Part shown: positions 1-5,931 of the stretch, piece after piece
How positions within the stretch are numbered: the first letter of the stretch is position 1
Layout of the letters: each line of letters opens with the position of its first letter
Source: Candidatus Altimarinota bacterium
GTDB taxonomy: Bacteria > Patescibacteriota > Gracilibacteria > UBA1369 > LOWO2-01-FULL-3
NCBI GenBank assembly: GCA_029939035.1
Contig: JAOZTS010000072.1
Coordinates: forward strand, 1 to 5,931
Length of the DNA: 5,931 bases
Direction of reading: 5' to 3'
Made by a program: the position numbers and the translations under genes
Notes under the pieces: generated by a model
Told to the model about the DNA's origin: nothing
Database searches by the model: none
The model's input: only the letters and a program-made list of their open reading frames with translations

Positions 1-169
1 GTGGAACATCTGTTGGTGGAGTTAGGGATACTGTCCCAAAACCTTCATCAACCCAATATCTAATATCACTTTCAAAATTTTCATTATCGGTGTTGTATGC
101 AATTGAGTTAAATCTTGAATAAGTATTGTTTAGGATTGGATCTTGATGATCTACTAATAGTTCTTCACA
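1..169 (-). other. Ig-like repeat, partial, after Pro/Glu linker
   Basis: From C304 to the window edge the secreted protein reads like the first half of a bacterial Ig-like or PKD-like beta-sandwich: 'PICEELLV', a polar loop, 'RFNSIAYNT', then 'SDIRYWVDEGFGTVS' with the Tyr-Trp pair where such domains often carry a core Trp. It follows a short Pro/Glu-rich linker. If so, more repeats probably follow outside the window. This is a pattern-level assignment only. Confidence 0.35.
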
Positions 170-1078
170 GATTGGTTCTTCTACAGGCGGTTTTGTTACA
201 ATTGCGTCAAAATAAACTGCACCACTGTATCTGAAACATCCTGGAAGTTCGTTGAAATCTATGAAGATTTTATTTGAATCTATTCCTGGGGTAACTGATA
301 TTGTTACTGAGTCAGGAGATACAGTTTCAAATTGAAGATTCATTGGTCCGGTAACTGGTCCGTCATAAAAAATATCGTTATCATCATCAAGCAGCATTGT
401 TAACCAGGTACTTCCTTCTACTGGTTCAAGTACCATTCCGTATTCAGCAATGAATGTTTGCATGTCATCTAATGCATACCTGATCACTGAATTTGTATTT
501 TCGTCTCTAAATAGTTCGTGATTTGAACTGATTTCTCCTGTGTTTTGATCTACTGATACACTGTTTTTGTCATCTGGATCTACTAAGTATTGGTTGTTAT
601 CTGCGTAAATAAATCCTCTTGGTCTTAGCATGTCGTCATAAACAGGATCCACAATATCGTCGAATTGTACTCCAATTCTTACATCTTCTGCATTTGGACT
701 TCCAAGACTACCTCCATCGTATGGATCTTCTGCGTTGTTGTGGAAGTATAGCTCGAATCTTACTACATCACCTTCTTGTAGTGGTTGTGTTAAGGTGTTG
801 TAATATAATCCTCCTGGGCATCCAGAAACTCCTCCTATACAGTGTTTACCCACCAAGAATTCTCTTTCATCACCTTCTCTCCCACCAGATGCGATGTTTG
901 GATTGTTGATGAAATTGTTGAAAGTTGGGAAGGGGAATCCCTGTTCTCCTTGAACGTAAGGCACGCCCTCTCTATCAGGGAAGAACCTAGATTCATTCGG
1001 GATTGTTGCTGCAAAAGCAGTTGTTGCAATCAGGACTGAACAGATGAGTCCAATGATTAACGATTTTGTGTTTTTCAT
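1..1078 (-). CDS. Secreted acidic surface protein, partial (C-terminus beyond window)
   Basis: The frame opens at ATG 1078 and stays open to base 1, giving 359 residues; the rest lies outside the window. Residues 1-23 form a Sec signal peptide, so the product is exported. The mature N-terminus (about 68-141) carries 'GDEREFLVGK', a Cys pair (C80, C87) and 'GDVVRFELYFHNNAEDP', a signature I recall from surface proteins of Patescibacteria and relatives; this was not verified by search. The middle (about 142-295) looks beta-rich, with acidic loops such as 'DDDNDIFYDG' at 231-240. A 'TKPPVEEPICEELLV' stretch (296-310) looks like a Pro/Glu linker into an Ig-like repeat starting at C304 with 'RYWVDEGFGTVS' near 340-351. 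By hand count there are about 59 Asp/Glu against about 19 Lys/Arg. It starts 38 bases after the large upstream gene and is probably co-transcribed with it. Likely role: extracellular adhesion, appendage or S-layer-like structure; no enzymatic motif was seen. Export is well supported, the specific function is not. Confidence 0.88.
   Translation of the reverse strand, partial: MKNTKSLIIGLICSVLIATTAFAATIPNESRFFPDREGVPYVQGEQGFPFPTFNNFINNPNIASGGREGDEREFLVGKHCIGGVSGCPGGLYYNTLTQPLQEGDVVRFELYFHNNAEDPYDGGSLGSPNAEDVRIGVQFDDIVDPVYDDMLRPRGFIYADNNQYLVDPDDKNSVSVDQNTGEISSNHELFRDENTNSVIRYALDDMQTFIAEYGMVLEPVEGSTWLTMLLDDDNDIFYDGPVTGPMNLQFETVSPDSVTISVTPGIDSNKIFIDFNELPGCFRYSGAVYFDAIVTKPPVEEPICEELLVDHQDPILNNTYSRFNSIAYNTDNENFESDIRYWVDEGFGTVSLTPPTDVP
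656..877 (-). other. Surface-protein N-terminal domain with 'YFHNNA' signature
   Basis: Residues about 68-141 of the secreted protein. Visible landmarks in order are 'GDEREFLVGK', a Cys-x6-Cys loop (C80 and C87), 'YNTLTQPLQEGDVVRF', 'ELYFHNNAED' and a closing strand 'AEDVRIGVQFDD'. The pattern 'effect of GD-V-x-hydrophobic strand, then Y-x-H-N-N-A' recurs, from memory, in secreted proteins of candidate-phyla bacteria, where it precedes beta-sandwich repeats. The two cysteines could form a disulfide outside the cell. The boundaries are approximate and the family assignment is a recollection. Confidence 0.5.
1010..1078 (-). other. Sec signal peptide of the secreted protein
   Basis: Residues 1-23 have a short basic n-region (MKNTK), a hydrophobic core (SLIIGLICSVLIATT) and an A-F-A motif at 21-23 followed by Ala24. 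This is a classical signal peptidase I site, with cleavage predicted between residues 23 and 24. The cysteine at residue 13 is inside the core and is not followed by a lipobox-like cleavage context, so a lipoprotein is less likely. The clean signal peptide also supports ATG 1078 as the true start. Confidence 0.85.
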
Positions 1079-1116
1079 GTTTATTTTGTTTATTATTATA
1101 TAATTAATTTTGTTTT
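1079..1116 (-). promoter_or_regulatory. G-free AT-rich spacer with TATAAT, upstream of secreted protein
   Basis: The 38 bases between the TAA of the large gene (1117-1119) and ATG 1078 contain no G on the coding strand and only three C, so a Shine-Dalgarno sequence cannot exist here. Initiation probably relies on an A-rich unstructured leader. A perfect TATAAT lies at 1100-1095, inside the 10-base palindrome ATTATATAAT (1095-1104), 16 bases before the start codon. No good -35 element is seen: the nearest candidate, AGGACA at 1126-1121, would need a 20-base spacer. It may be a weak internal promoter giving a very short leader, or only chance in AT-rich DNA. No terminator hairpin is present, which favours read-through from the upstream gene. 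Confidence 0.35.
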
Positions 1117-4100
1117 TTAATGTCCTGATGGGCTTAACCCTGAAGATCCTGGTCCACTTGTCGTTACTTTTCTTCCTCCTGCGGATTGTACAATCGCAGG
1201 TCCTCCTCCTGAAGCTTTTCCTTCGTCAGTAGGTGGTTCACTTGGTCCTCCTGTGTGATCTTTACCATCTTCTGTTGGTTTACCCTTAAATGTGTGGGAA
1301 ACACCTCCGAATAGACTGAATCCAACTTCGTCTCTTCCAACTACAGATTCTCGTTTTTGTCTTGAGCTTACGAAATCTCCAATGACCATAGGTCTCGTTT
1401 GTTTGTGTTTTGTAGATAATCGAGCTTTTGCTTTCATGTCTACAAAGAAACTTGCATTTGTACATTTTGTGAATGCTCCGGACTTGATTACTGTTCCTGA
1501 AGTGAAGTCCATAGTAACTGTTACACCTTTTATTTCAGCATGTACGTAAGGCTTTCCAGCATGTTGAGAAGCTCTGATGTCCTTTAGTAGTTGCATTAGT
1601 TGATCCATTGCGTCTGAATACTTTTTATCTGTGCTTGTCGCAAGTTTTGGATCTTTCACTATTTCTGTCATTGCTTTGTAGTTTTTTGCTCCAGCGATTA
1701 GTCTGTATGAAGCCAATGAGAGAACTTGTATAGCGAGTGCAGATTTTAGAACATCTTCTTTCTTCTCTGGCATAGGATGAGCAATTTCTAATAGAATTCT
1801 AGCGATTTGTTTTTCCTCTTTTGTTCCTTTGCTTAGAGAGTACTGAACGCTAGTTCCTTCTAGGAATCCATATCCGTGAATTTGTACTGCATCTTTGTCA
1901 GTAGATTCATATGACATTGTGTTTGTGAATGCTCTGTATTCTTTACTTTTTTTGCCTTTTTCTGTTCTAGAACCTGATACTAGTGTTGAACCTTGTGGAA
2001 TATCTACAAATCCTATTTTTCTGAAATCTGTGATTGGTGGTGTAGTATTTTTTAAGATTTTGATTAAACCTCCATATATTCCATCCATGAATTTTGTTAC
2101 CAAAGTTTCAGCATCTGGTTTTGGTCCTGTTTTCCATAGTTTGTTGATTTTTGCATCAAAGTCAGCGATGTATTTCTTTTCAGTCCATTTTTTAAACTTC
2201 AATAAATTCTTTAGGACCATTTTGTTTTTCCATTTTAATTGAGTGTTAGAAAGATCACGGTTTTTGAATTCTTGCATTGCTTTGACTACGATATCTGCTT
2301 CTTTTCTTGAAATTTTACCTTTTGATTTGGCTACAATTTCGTCTGCAGATACTTTGTCTAGAGCGGTCATGTTATATAGACCCGCTTTCCACAATTTTTT
2401 AGTAATTGTTAAGGTAAGACCACTTGCTTTACCTTCTTTACTGATTCTCAATCTTCTTAGATCACCATATGACCTGTAAGCAGTAACAAACCACATATTC
2501 CTGAGGTAGTTTTCTGCCATTGTGTATTCTCTTTCTTTCATTTTTGGCTTGATTGTCCCGTTTGCTTCGAATTCTTGAAGTAATTTATAGATTTTTTCTG
2601 GATTGTCTGTGATCTTTCTAAATTTCTTTTTGAATTTTTTATTATTGTATAAAGCTCTCATTTCTTCGTAGAATTTTGGTCGTAGTGTCATTCCTTTCCA
2701 GTCTTTATTAGTTCGGGCTTTTAGAGCTTTCCACATACCATCAACATCTTTTTGGATTTCTTTGATTTCAGCAGGGGAGTGTGATGGTCCTGTTTTTCTT
2801 GCGGAGATAGTTTCCATTCGTACTTTTTTGAGTTTGGCCATCCATTTATCTTTGAGGGCTTTTGGGTAATTTTCACCTCTTATATTTGGAATTCCTACTC
2901 CGCCAATTCCTTTTCTTACTCTCATCTTTTTGTGTCCCATAAGGATTTCTGCAAATGAGGCTTCATGTTTCATGATCCAGTCTCTGTCTGCTTTTATTTT
3001 TCCTTCGAATGATGCTCTTTGTCTGATAGTTATTACGTCTCTGATTGAAGATTTTCCTTCTCCTTTTTGAGAAGAGAACATAAATCTTTCACGAGTAATA
3101 ATAAGATCGTCAAGGTTTCCATCTAGGAAAACTTTTCCGTTTTCGATTGTAGCTCCAAGTTTTTTCAACATTGGATCTATATGAATTTCTAGATCTTTAT
3201 CAGCTTGTCCGTCTTTGTTGTATAAATTTTGTATATTAAGTTCGATTTTTCCGTTGTCGTGTTTTATAAGTTTTACTTCTGCAGGTCTTAGAGCTTTGTT
3301 GTGTTCAGCTAGTCCTCTTTGACCTTTTACTGCAGCTAATCTTGAAAGACCACTTAGGTTTACAATTTGTGTTTTACCTATTCTTACACCAAGTTTTCCT
3401 CCAGGTTTTCGATAAATTGCTCCACTTTCTTCTGAGAATTTTGCTGGTGTAAATGTTCCGTCTTGCATTTCTTTAGCAATTTTTTCGAGTTTTGCTCTTA
3501 CTTTTGCATCTACTCTTGTAGAAGATGCTGCGCTTAGTACTCTTTCTCTTTCTCCAGGAGACGGAATGAACATTACTACCGTTCCAAGTCTGAATTTTAT
3601 TCCACCTATTACTGCGATAGCTGCTAAGATACCGGCTCCAGGTCCACTTGCTGCAGCTGCAACTGCACCTATACTTGCTACACCAGCGCTAATTCCTGTA
3701 GGAACAAAAGGTATATCTGCCCATCCGCTTGCAGCTTTGTGCAATGCGTCAGCGCCTAATGAAGAGAAATATCTATCATATGTCTTTAATAGATATTTTT
3801 GTGTGAAATGTTGTGGGCTTTTAGCAATTACTGCTTTAATAGCATCCCATTGTGGGAGGCTTTGAAGGATTGCCATTTTTTTAGCTGAACTGTGTGATTT
3901 CCAGTTTTTAATGTTTTCAACACTCCATCCGGCTTTTTTTGATATTTTTTTGTATCCTCTACTTACTTCTCCTTTTGAAATTGCTCTTTCCCATTCTACT
4001 CCAGCTCCGGTAGCGGCAGCGTCCATAAGTCCTGCCCATCCGAATCCAATTCCTGCTAACCATGTGAAGTCTACTCCTTTACCGGCATCATGTTTCCCTT

Positions 4101-5931
4101 TAATGGCTGCGTGTATTCCTGTGACACCTATTGAAGTATTGAAATCGATATTGTGGCCGTTTGACTGATAGATTTTAAAATTGAATCCAATTTGTGCTGT
4201 TAAGTATGGAGGGATTGATGTAATTCCAGCACCCCATACAAACATTGATCCATCGCTTAATTTTACTCCACCTCCTGTTCCTATACCTGCTCCCTTGAAT
4301 TTACCTTTAGAGTCGAACATAATTCCGGCTCCACCAATTGATTTGTTTATTGAGGTATAAACTTCTGGAAGAAGTTTTGGTTTTAAACCTTTCTGTAGAA
4401 GTTTTCTCATAAAGGCTTTTTCTCCGGCAGACATTTTGCTAGGATCTTTTCCTTTGGCTTCAAATGATGCATTGATTCTAGCGTCTATTGCTTTTTCTTT
4501 GGCATCGTCGATTTTTTCTACTTGCATCTGGATAAATCCAAGTTGGAATGCAAGTTTGTGTTTTCCTTTTAATTTATCAAGGTCTTTAAAGCTTGAGATT
4601 TGATATTGAGATAGATCTGAGTCAATTTTTGCAAGGATTGCTTTAACCTGTTTTGGAGTAGGCTTTTTACCTTTCATGTTGAACTTTCGAAGTGCTTTTT
4701 GAAGGTAACCATTTTTTAGCATTTTATTAACTTCTGCCAACATTGTTTTTTCGTTGATAGTCTTTTTACCGGTTTCAGGATCAAGTTTATAAAGACCTTT
4801 TTGTTCCAAAAGCATAAATAATGCAGCTCTTGGATTGAAATGTCTTTGGAACATTCCTTCGTCAATCTTTTTTACTTTTCCATTCATGTCTGACATGTAG
4901 ATTTGATCTGTACGTCCTTTTCCTTCTGCTCGCCATGCTAAATGTGCCTTCCATAATCCTTTTTCATGTTCTTTGTATCCAAGGAGTGATTGAAGTCCTT
5001 TTATAATATGGTGTTGTCCCTTTGGATATGATTTGATAGCTACAGTTGATGGATCGTCAAATAAAGCAGCTTCTACACGTTTTGCTCTAGCATATGACCA
5101 TCTTGTTCTATCGGTTTCTGGTTTGTGTGTGTATTTAAGCTTTGTCATCGCTCTCAATAGGAGAAGACAAGGTTTCAATACTTTTTCTATTAATATTTTG
5201 TGATACGCTGGATTTTCTGTTTTTAGTCTATTTAGGTGTTTTAGGAAAGTGCCATCATCTTTTAAGTATTTAGGTTGAATGACATTTTTTGGTACTCCTC
5301 TAAAGCCACCATTCTCTTGGTGCATAAAGATGAATATGTCTTCAAAATCTGCAAATTTGTTTTTACCCTTGGAAATGATTTTTGATCCAACAGTCGCTAA
5401 TAGTCGTCCTGGAACTCCAAATGGGGGACTACTAAGGATAGAGTTTACTTCTCTGTATCCATCAAATCTTTCCCAGAATCTTGAAATATCTGCATCATCT
5501 AGGTCAGCAATTGAAGGATCTATTTTGTAATTACTATTTTTTACTGCGTTATTCCAATCCTTCATCTCAAATTCCATGTCAGATTTACGACTTCCAGCAG
5601 TGTCTGCCATTAGTTTCTTCATGTCAGATTGTCTTTTGAATCGTGTTAACAATGTAGATTTTCCTGCGAATTGAGCTGCTTTGATTTTATTAATCTTAAT
5701 AATGATTGCAGCTTTTGAAGTATCAAATCCTCCAATTTCTGCTTTTGAGTTCCATGTTAATTCATGTGTTTTTCCTCCAGCTGTAATAGAGAACTTGATT
5801 TTTACTGTGCTTGGAAGGCCAAGTTTTGCCATTCTTTTTCCAATCTTTTTCATTGTTTTTGCAATTTCATAAACATTTGATCCATCTAAAATTGTTTTTT
5901 CCAATTTTATCGCTGATTCTAATAGAATCTC
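1117..5931 (-). CDS. Giant lysine-rich protein of unknown function, 5' partial
   Basis: I do not recognise this family. The frame ends at TAA (1117-1119) and is open through the right edge: the nine codons before the TTG at 5904 read EILLESAIK without a stop, so that TTG is an internal leucine and at least 1604 residues belong to the protein. Numbered from base 5931, it has charged, mainly helical sequence (1-530); a glycine-rich beta-like block with repeated GAG(I/V) motifs (532-650); a long hydrophobic Ala/Gly segment (746-789); a Lys/Arg-rich helical half (about 800-1300) with basic runs such as KKFKKKFRK; mixed sequence with some beta character (about 1310-1480); a last strand-like 'EVGFSLFGGVSHTF'; and a 56-residue Gly/Ser/Pro/Thr tail. 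Only two cysteines were noticed. No complete Walker A motif, protease or glycosidase motif was found. Together with the secreted protein downstream, this suggests an envelope or surface role, possibly membrane-inserting; that is inference. The reading frame itself is certain. Confidence 0.93.
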   Translation of the reverse strand, partial: EILLESAIKLEKTILDGSNVYEIAKTMKKIGKRMAKLGLPSTVKIKFSITAGGKTHELTWNSKAEIGGFDTSKAAIIIKINKIKAAQFAGKSTLLTRFKRQSDMKKLMADTAGSRKSDMEFEMKDWNNAVKNSNYKIDPSIADLDDADISRFWERFDGYREVNSILSSPPFGVPGRLLATVGSKIISKGKNKFADFEDIFIFMHQENGGFRGVPKNVIQPKYLKDDGTFLKHLNRLKTENPAYHKILIEKVLKPCLLLLRAMTKLKYTHKPETDRTRWSYARAKRVEAALFDDPSTVAIKSYPKGQHHIIKGLQSLLGYKEHEKGLWKAHLAWRAEGKGRTDQIYMSDMNGKVKKIDEGMFQRHFNPRAALFMLLEQKGLYKLDPETGKKTINEKTMLAEVNKMLKNGYLQKALRKFNMKGKKPTPKQVKAILAKIDSDLSQYQISSFKDLDKLKGKHKLAFQLGFIQMQVEKIDDAKEKAIDARINASFEAKGKDPSKMSAGEKAFMRKLLQKGLKPKLLPEVYTSINKSIGGAGIMFDSKGKFKGAGIGTGGGVKLSDGSMFVWGAGITSIPPYLTAQIGFNFKIYQSNGHNIDFNTSIGVTGIHAAIKGKHDAGKGVDFTWLAGIGFGWAGLMDAAATGAGVEWERAISKGEVSRGYKKISKKAGWSVENIKNWKSHSSAKKMAILQSLPQWDAIKAVIAKSPQHFTQKYLLKTYDRYFSSLGADALHKAASGWADIPFVPTGISAGVASIGAVAAAASGPGAGILAAIAVIGGIKFRLGTVVMFIPSPGERERVLSAASSTRVDAKVRAKLEKIAKEMQDGTFTPAKFSEESGAIYRKPGGKLGVRIGKTQIVNLSGLSRLAAVKGQRGLAEHNKALRPAEVKLIKHDNGKIELNIQNLYNKDGQADKDLEIHIDPMLKKLGATIENGKVFLDGNLDDLIITRERFMFSSQKGEGKSSIRDVITIRQRASFEGKIKADRDWIMKHEASFAEILMGHKKMRVRKGIGGVGIPNIRGENYPKALKDKWMAKLKKVRMETISARKTGPSHSPAEIKEIQKDVDGMWKALKARTNKDWKGMTLRPKFYEEMRALYNNKKFKKKFRKITDNPEKIYKLLQEFEANGTIKPKMKEREYTMAENYLRNMWFVTAYRSYGDLRRLRISKEGKASGLTLTITKKLWKAGLYNMTALDKVSADEIVAKSKGKISRKEADIVVKAMQEFKNRDLSNTQLKWKNKMVLKNLLKFKKWTEKKYIADFDAKINKLWKTGPKPDAETLVTKFMDGIYGGLIKILKNTTPPITDFRKIGFVDIPQGSTLVSGSRTEKGKKSKEYRAFTNTMSYESTDKDAVQIHGYGFLEGTSVQYSLSKGTKEEKQIARILLEIAHPMPEKKEDVLKSALAIQVLSLASYRLIAGAKNYKAMTEIVKDPKLATSTDKKYSDAMDQLMQLLKDIRASQHAGKPYVHAEIKGVTVTMDFTSGTVIKSGAFTKCTNASFFVDMKAKARLSTKHKQTRPMVIGDFVSSRQKRESVVGRDEVGFSLFGGVSHTFKGKPTEDGKDHTGGPSEPPTDEGKASGGGPAIVQSAGGRKVTTSGPGSSGLSPSGH
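1120..1287 (-). other. Low-complexity Gly/Ser/Pro/Thr C-terminal tail
   Basis: The last 56 residues (about 1549-1604) start right after the strand ending 'GGVSHTF' and contain almost only Gly, Ser, Pro, Thr, Asp, Glu and Lys, for example 'HTGGPSEPPTDEGKASGGGP' and the end 'SGPGSSGLSPSGH'. This predicts a flexible disordered extension. It has no LPxTG motif, no hydrophobic anchor and no final aromatic residue, so it is not a typical sorting signal. Confidence 0.6.
3565..3696 (-). other. Hydrophobic Ala/Gly segment, possible membrane hairpin
   Basis: Residues about 746-789 run from 'GISAGVASIGAVAAAA' through a 'SGPGAG' turn to 'ILAAIAVIGGIKFRLG' and 'TVVMFI'. The first two halves are each about one bilayer long and are separated by a Gly-Pro turn, as in the hydrophobic hairpins of pore-forming toxins or in glycine-zipper helices. 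There is one Lys and one Arg near the end, before the last hydrophobic stretch. It is the only strongly membrane-like segment in the visible protein. It could instead be the buried core helix of a soluble domain. Confidence 0.5.
3982..4338 (-). other. Glycine-rich, beta-strand-like block of the giant protein
   Basis: Residues about 532-650. The composition changes sharply from Lys-rich helix to Gly-rich segments with alternating hydrophobic and small residues, for example 'GAGIGTGGGVKLSDGSMF', 'YLTAQIGFNFKIY', 'NIDFNTSIGVTGIHAAIK' and 'GVDFTWLAGIGFGWAG'. GAGI occurs three times here and GAGV once. Aromatic residues sit at the ends of the putative strands, as in membrane beta-hairpins or amyloid-like and beta-solenoid folds. 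Which of these applies cannot be decided by eye. Confidence 0.5.

Noticed and set aside
619..909. Plus-strand open frame of 96 codons, Leu/His/Cys-rich.
   Set aside because: It is fully antisense to the secreted-protein gene, has an improbable composition (runs of LLHHLL), and no family resemblance.
1079..1116. Intrinsic terminator between the two genes.
   Set aside because: The only inverted repeat is the 10-base A/T palindrome at 1095-1104, which has no GC stem and could not form a stable hairpin.
1395..1440. General tandem repeats or CRISPR-like units in the T-rich plus strand.
   Set aside because: Reading through the window found no repeated unit with regular spacing; the similarity between stretches is due to Lys, Phe and Leu codon composition.
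1895..2479. Two adjoining plus-strand open frames of 115 and 78 codons.
   Set aside because: Both are antisense to the giant gene and Phe/Leu/Ser-rich, as expected from the complement of Lys-rich AT-rich coding sequence.
3566..3865. Plus-strand open frame of 99 codons with an Ala/Pro/Ile-rich hydrophobic sequence.
   Set aside because: It is a reverse-strand shadow of the Ala/Gly hydrophobic segment of the giant protein; GCN and GGN codons read backwards give such residues.
5641..5690. 'AAQFAGKSTLLTRF' in the giant protein looks like the end of an ABC-type Walker A motif (AGKSTLL).
   Set aside because: The glycine five residues before the GK is Ala, the preceding residues do not form the usual beta-strand and loop, and no Walker B or ABC signature was found downstream.
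5902..5904. TTG as the start codon of the giant gene.
   Set aside because: The frame continues upstream without a stop to the window edge, and there is no purine-rich ribosome binding site in the preceding bases (AGCGATAAAA).

Overview
The window is almost filled by two co-directional protein-coding genes on the minus strand, both cut by the window edges. Reading along the coding strand, the first (5931 down to 1117) is a very large, lysine-rich protein of unknown function. Its frame is still open at the right edge, so at least 1604 residues belong to it and its true start lies outside. After a 38-base, almost pure A/T spacer, the second gene starts at 1078 and runs off the left edge. It has a clear Sec signal peptide and 359 residues in the window. 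The tight spacing and the lack of any terminator between them suggest one transcription unit. I see no RNA gene, mobile element, CRISPR array or attachment site, and all plus-strand reading frames look like antisense shadows.

Organism: the DNA is AT-rich, the proteins are lysine- and asparagine-rich, the second gene cannot have a Shine-Dalgarno sequence (its spacer has no G on the coding strand), and neither large frame matches a well-known family. The secreted protein has a mature N-terminal domain with an 'FLxGK ... GDVVRFELYFHNNAEDP' signature, which I recall from surface proteins of Patescibacteria (CPR) and some other Gram-positive-type lineages. Together this suggests, at low to moderate confidence, an uncultured Patescibacteria-like bacterium, perhaps a Peregrinibacteria-like one. 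More than 1960 codons contain no in-frame TGA, which argues against the TGA-glycine code of Gracilibacteria and Absconditabacteria. A DPANN archaeon or another lineage is not excluded.

Layout of the large protein (numbered from its first codon in the window): charged, mostly helical sequence to about residue 530; a glycine-rich, beta-strand-like block at 532-650 with repeated GAG(I/V) motifs; a long hydrophobic, small-residue segment at 746-789; a lysine/arginine-rich helical half with a weak helix-hairpin-helix-like stretch at 1180-1222; a last beta-like strand ending in phenylalanine; and a disordered Gly/Ser/Pro/Thr tail of 56 residues. The secreted protein is strongly acidic, whereas the large one is lysine-rich and basic-looking. 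A working picture is a cell-envelope locus in which a giant, possibly membrane-inserting protein is made together with an exported surface protein. This is inference; no defined pathway or known system can be named from the sequence.
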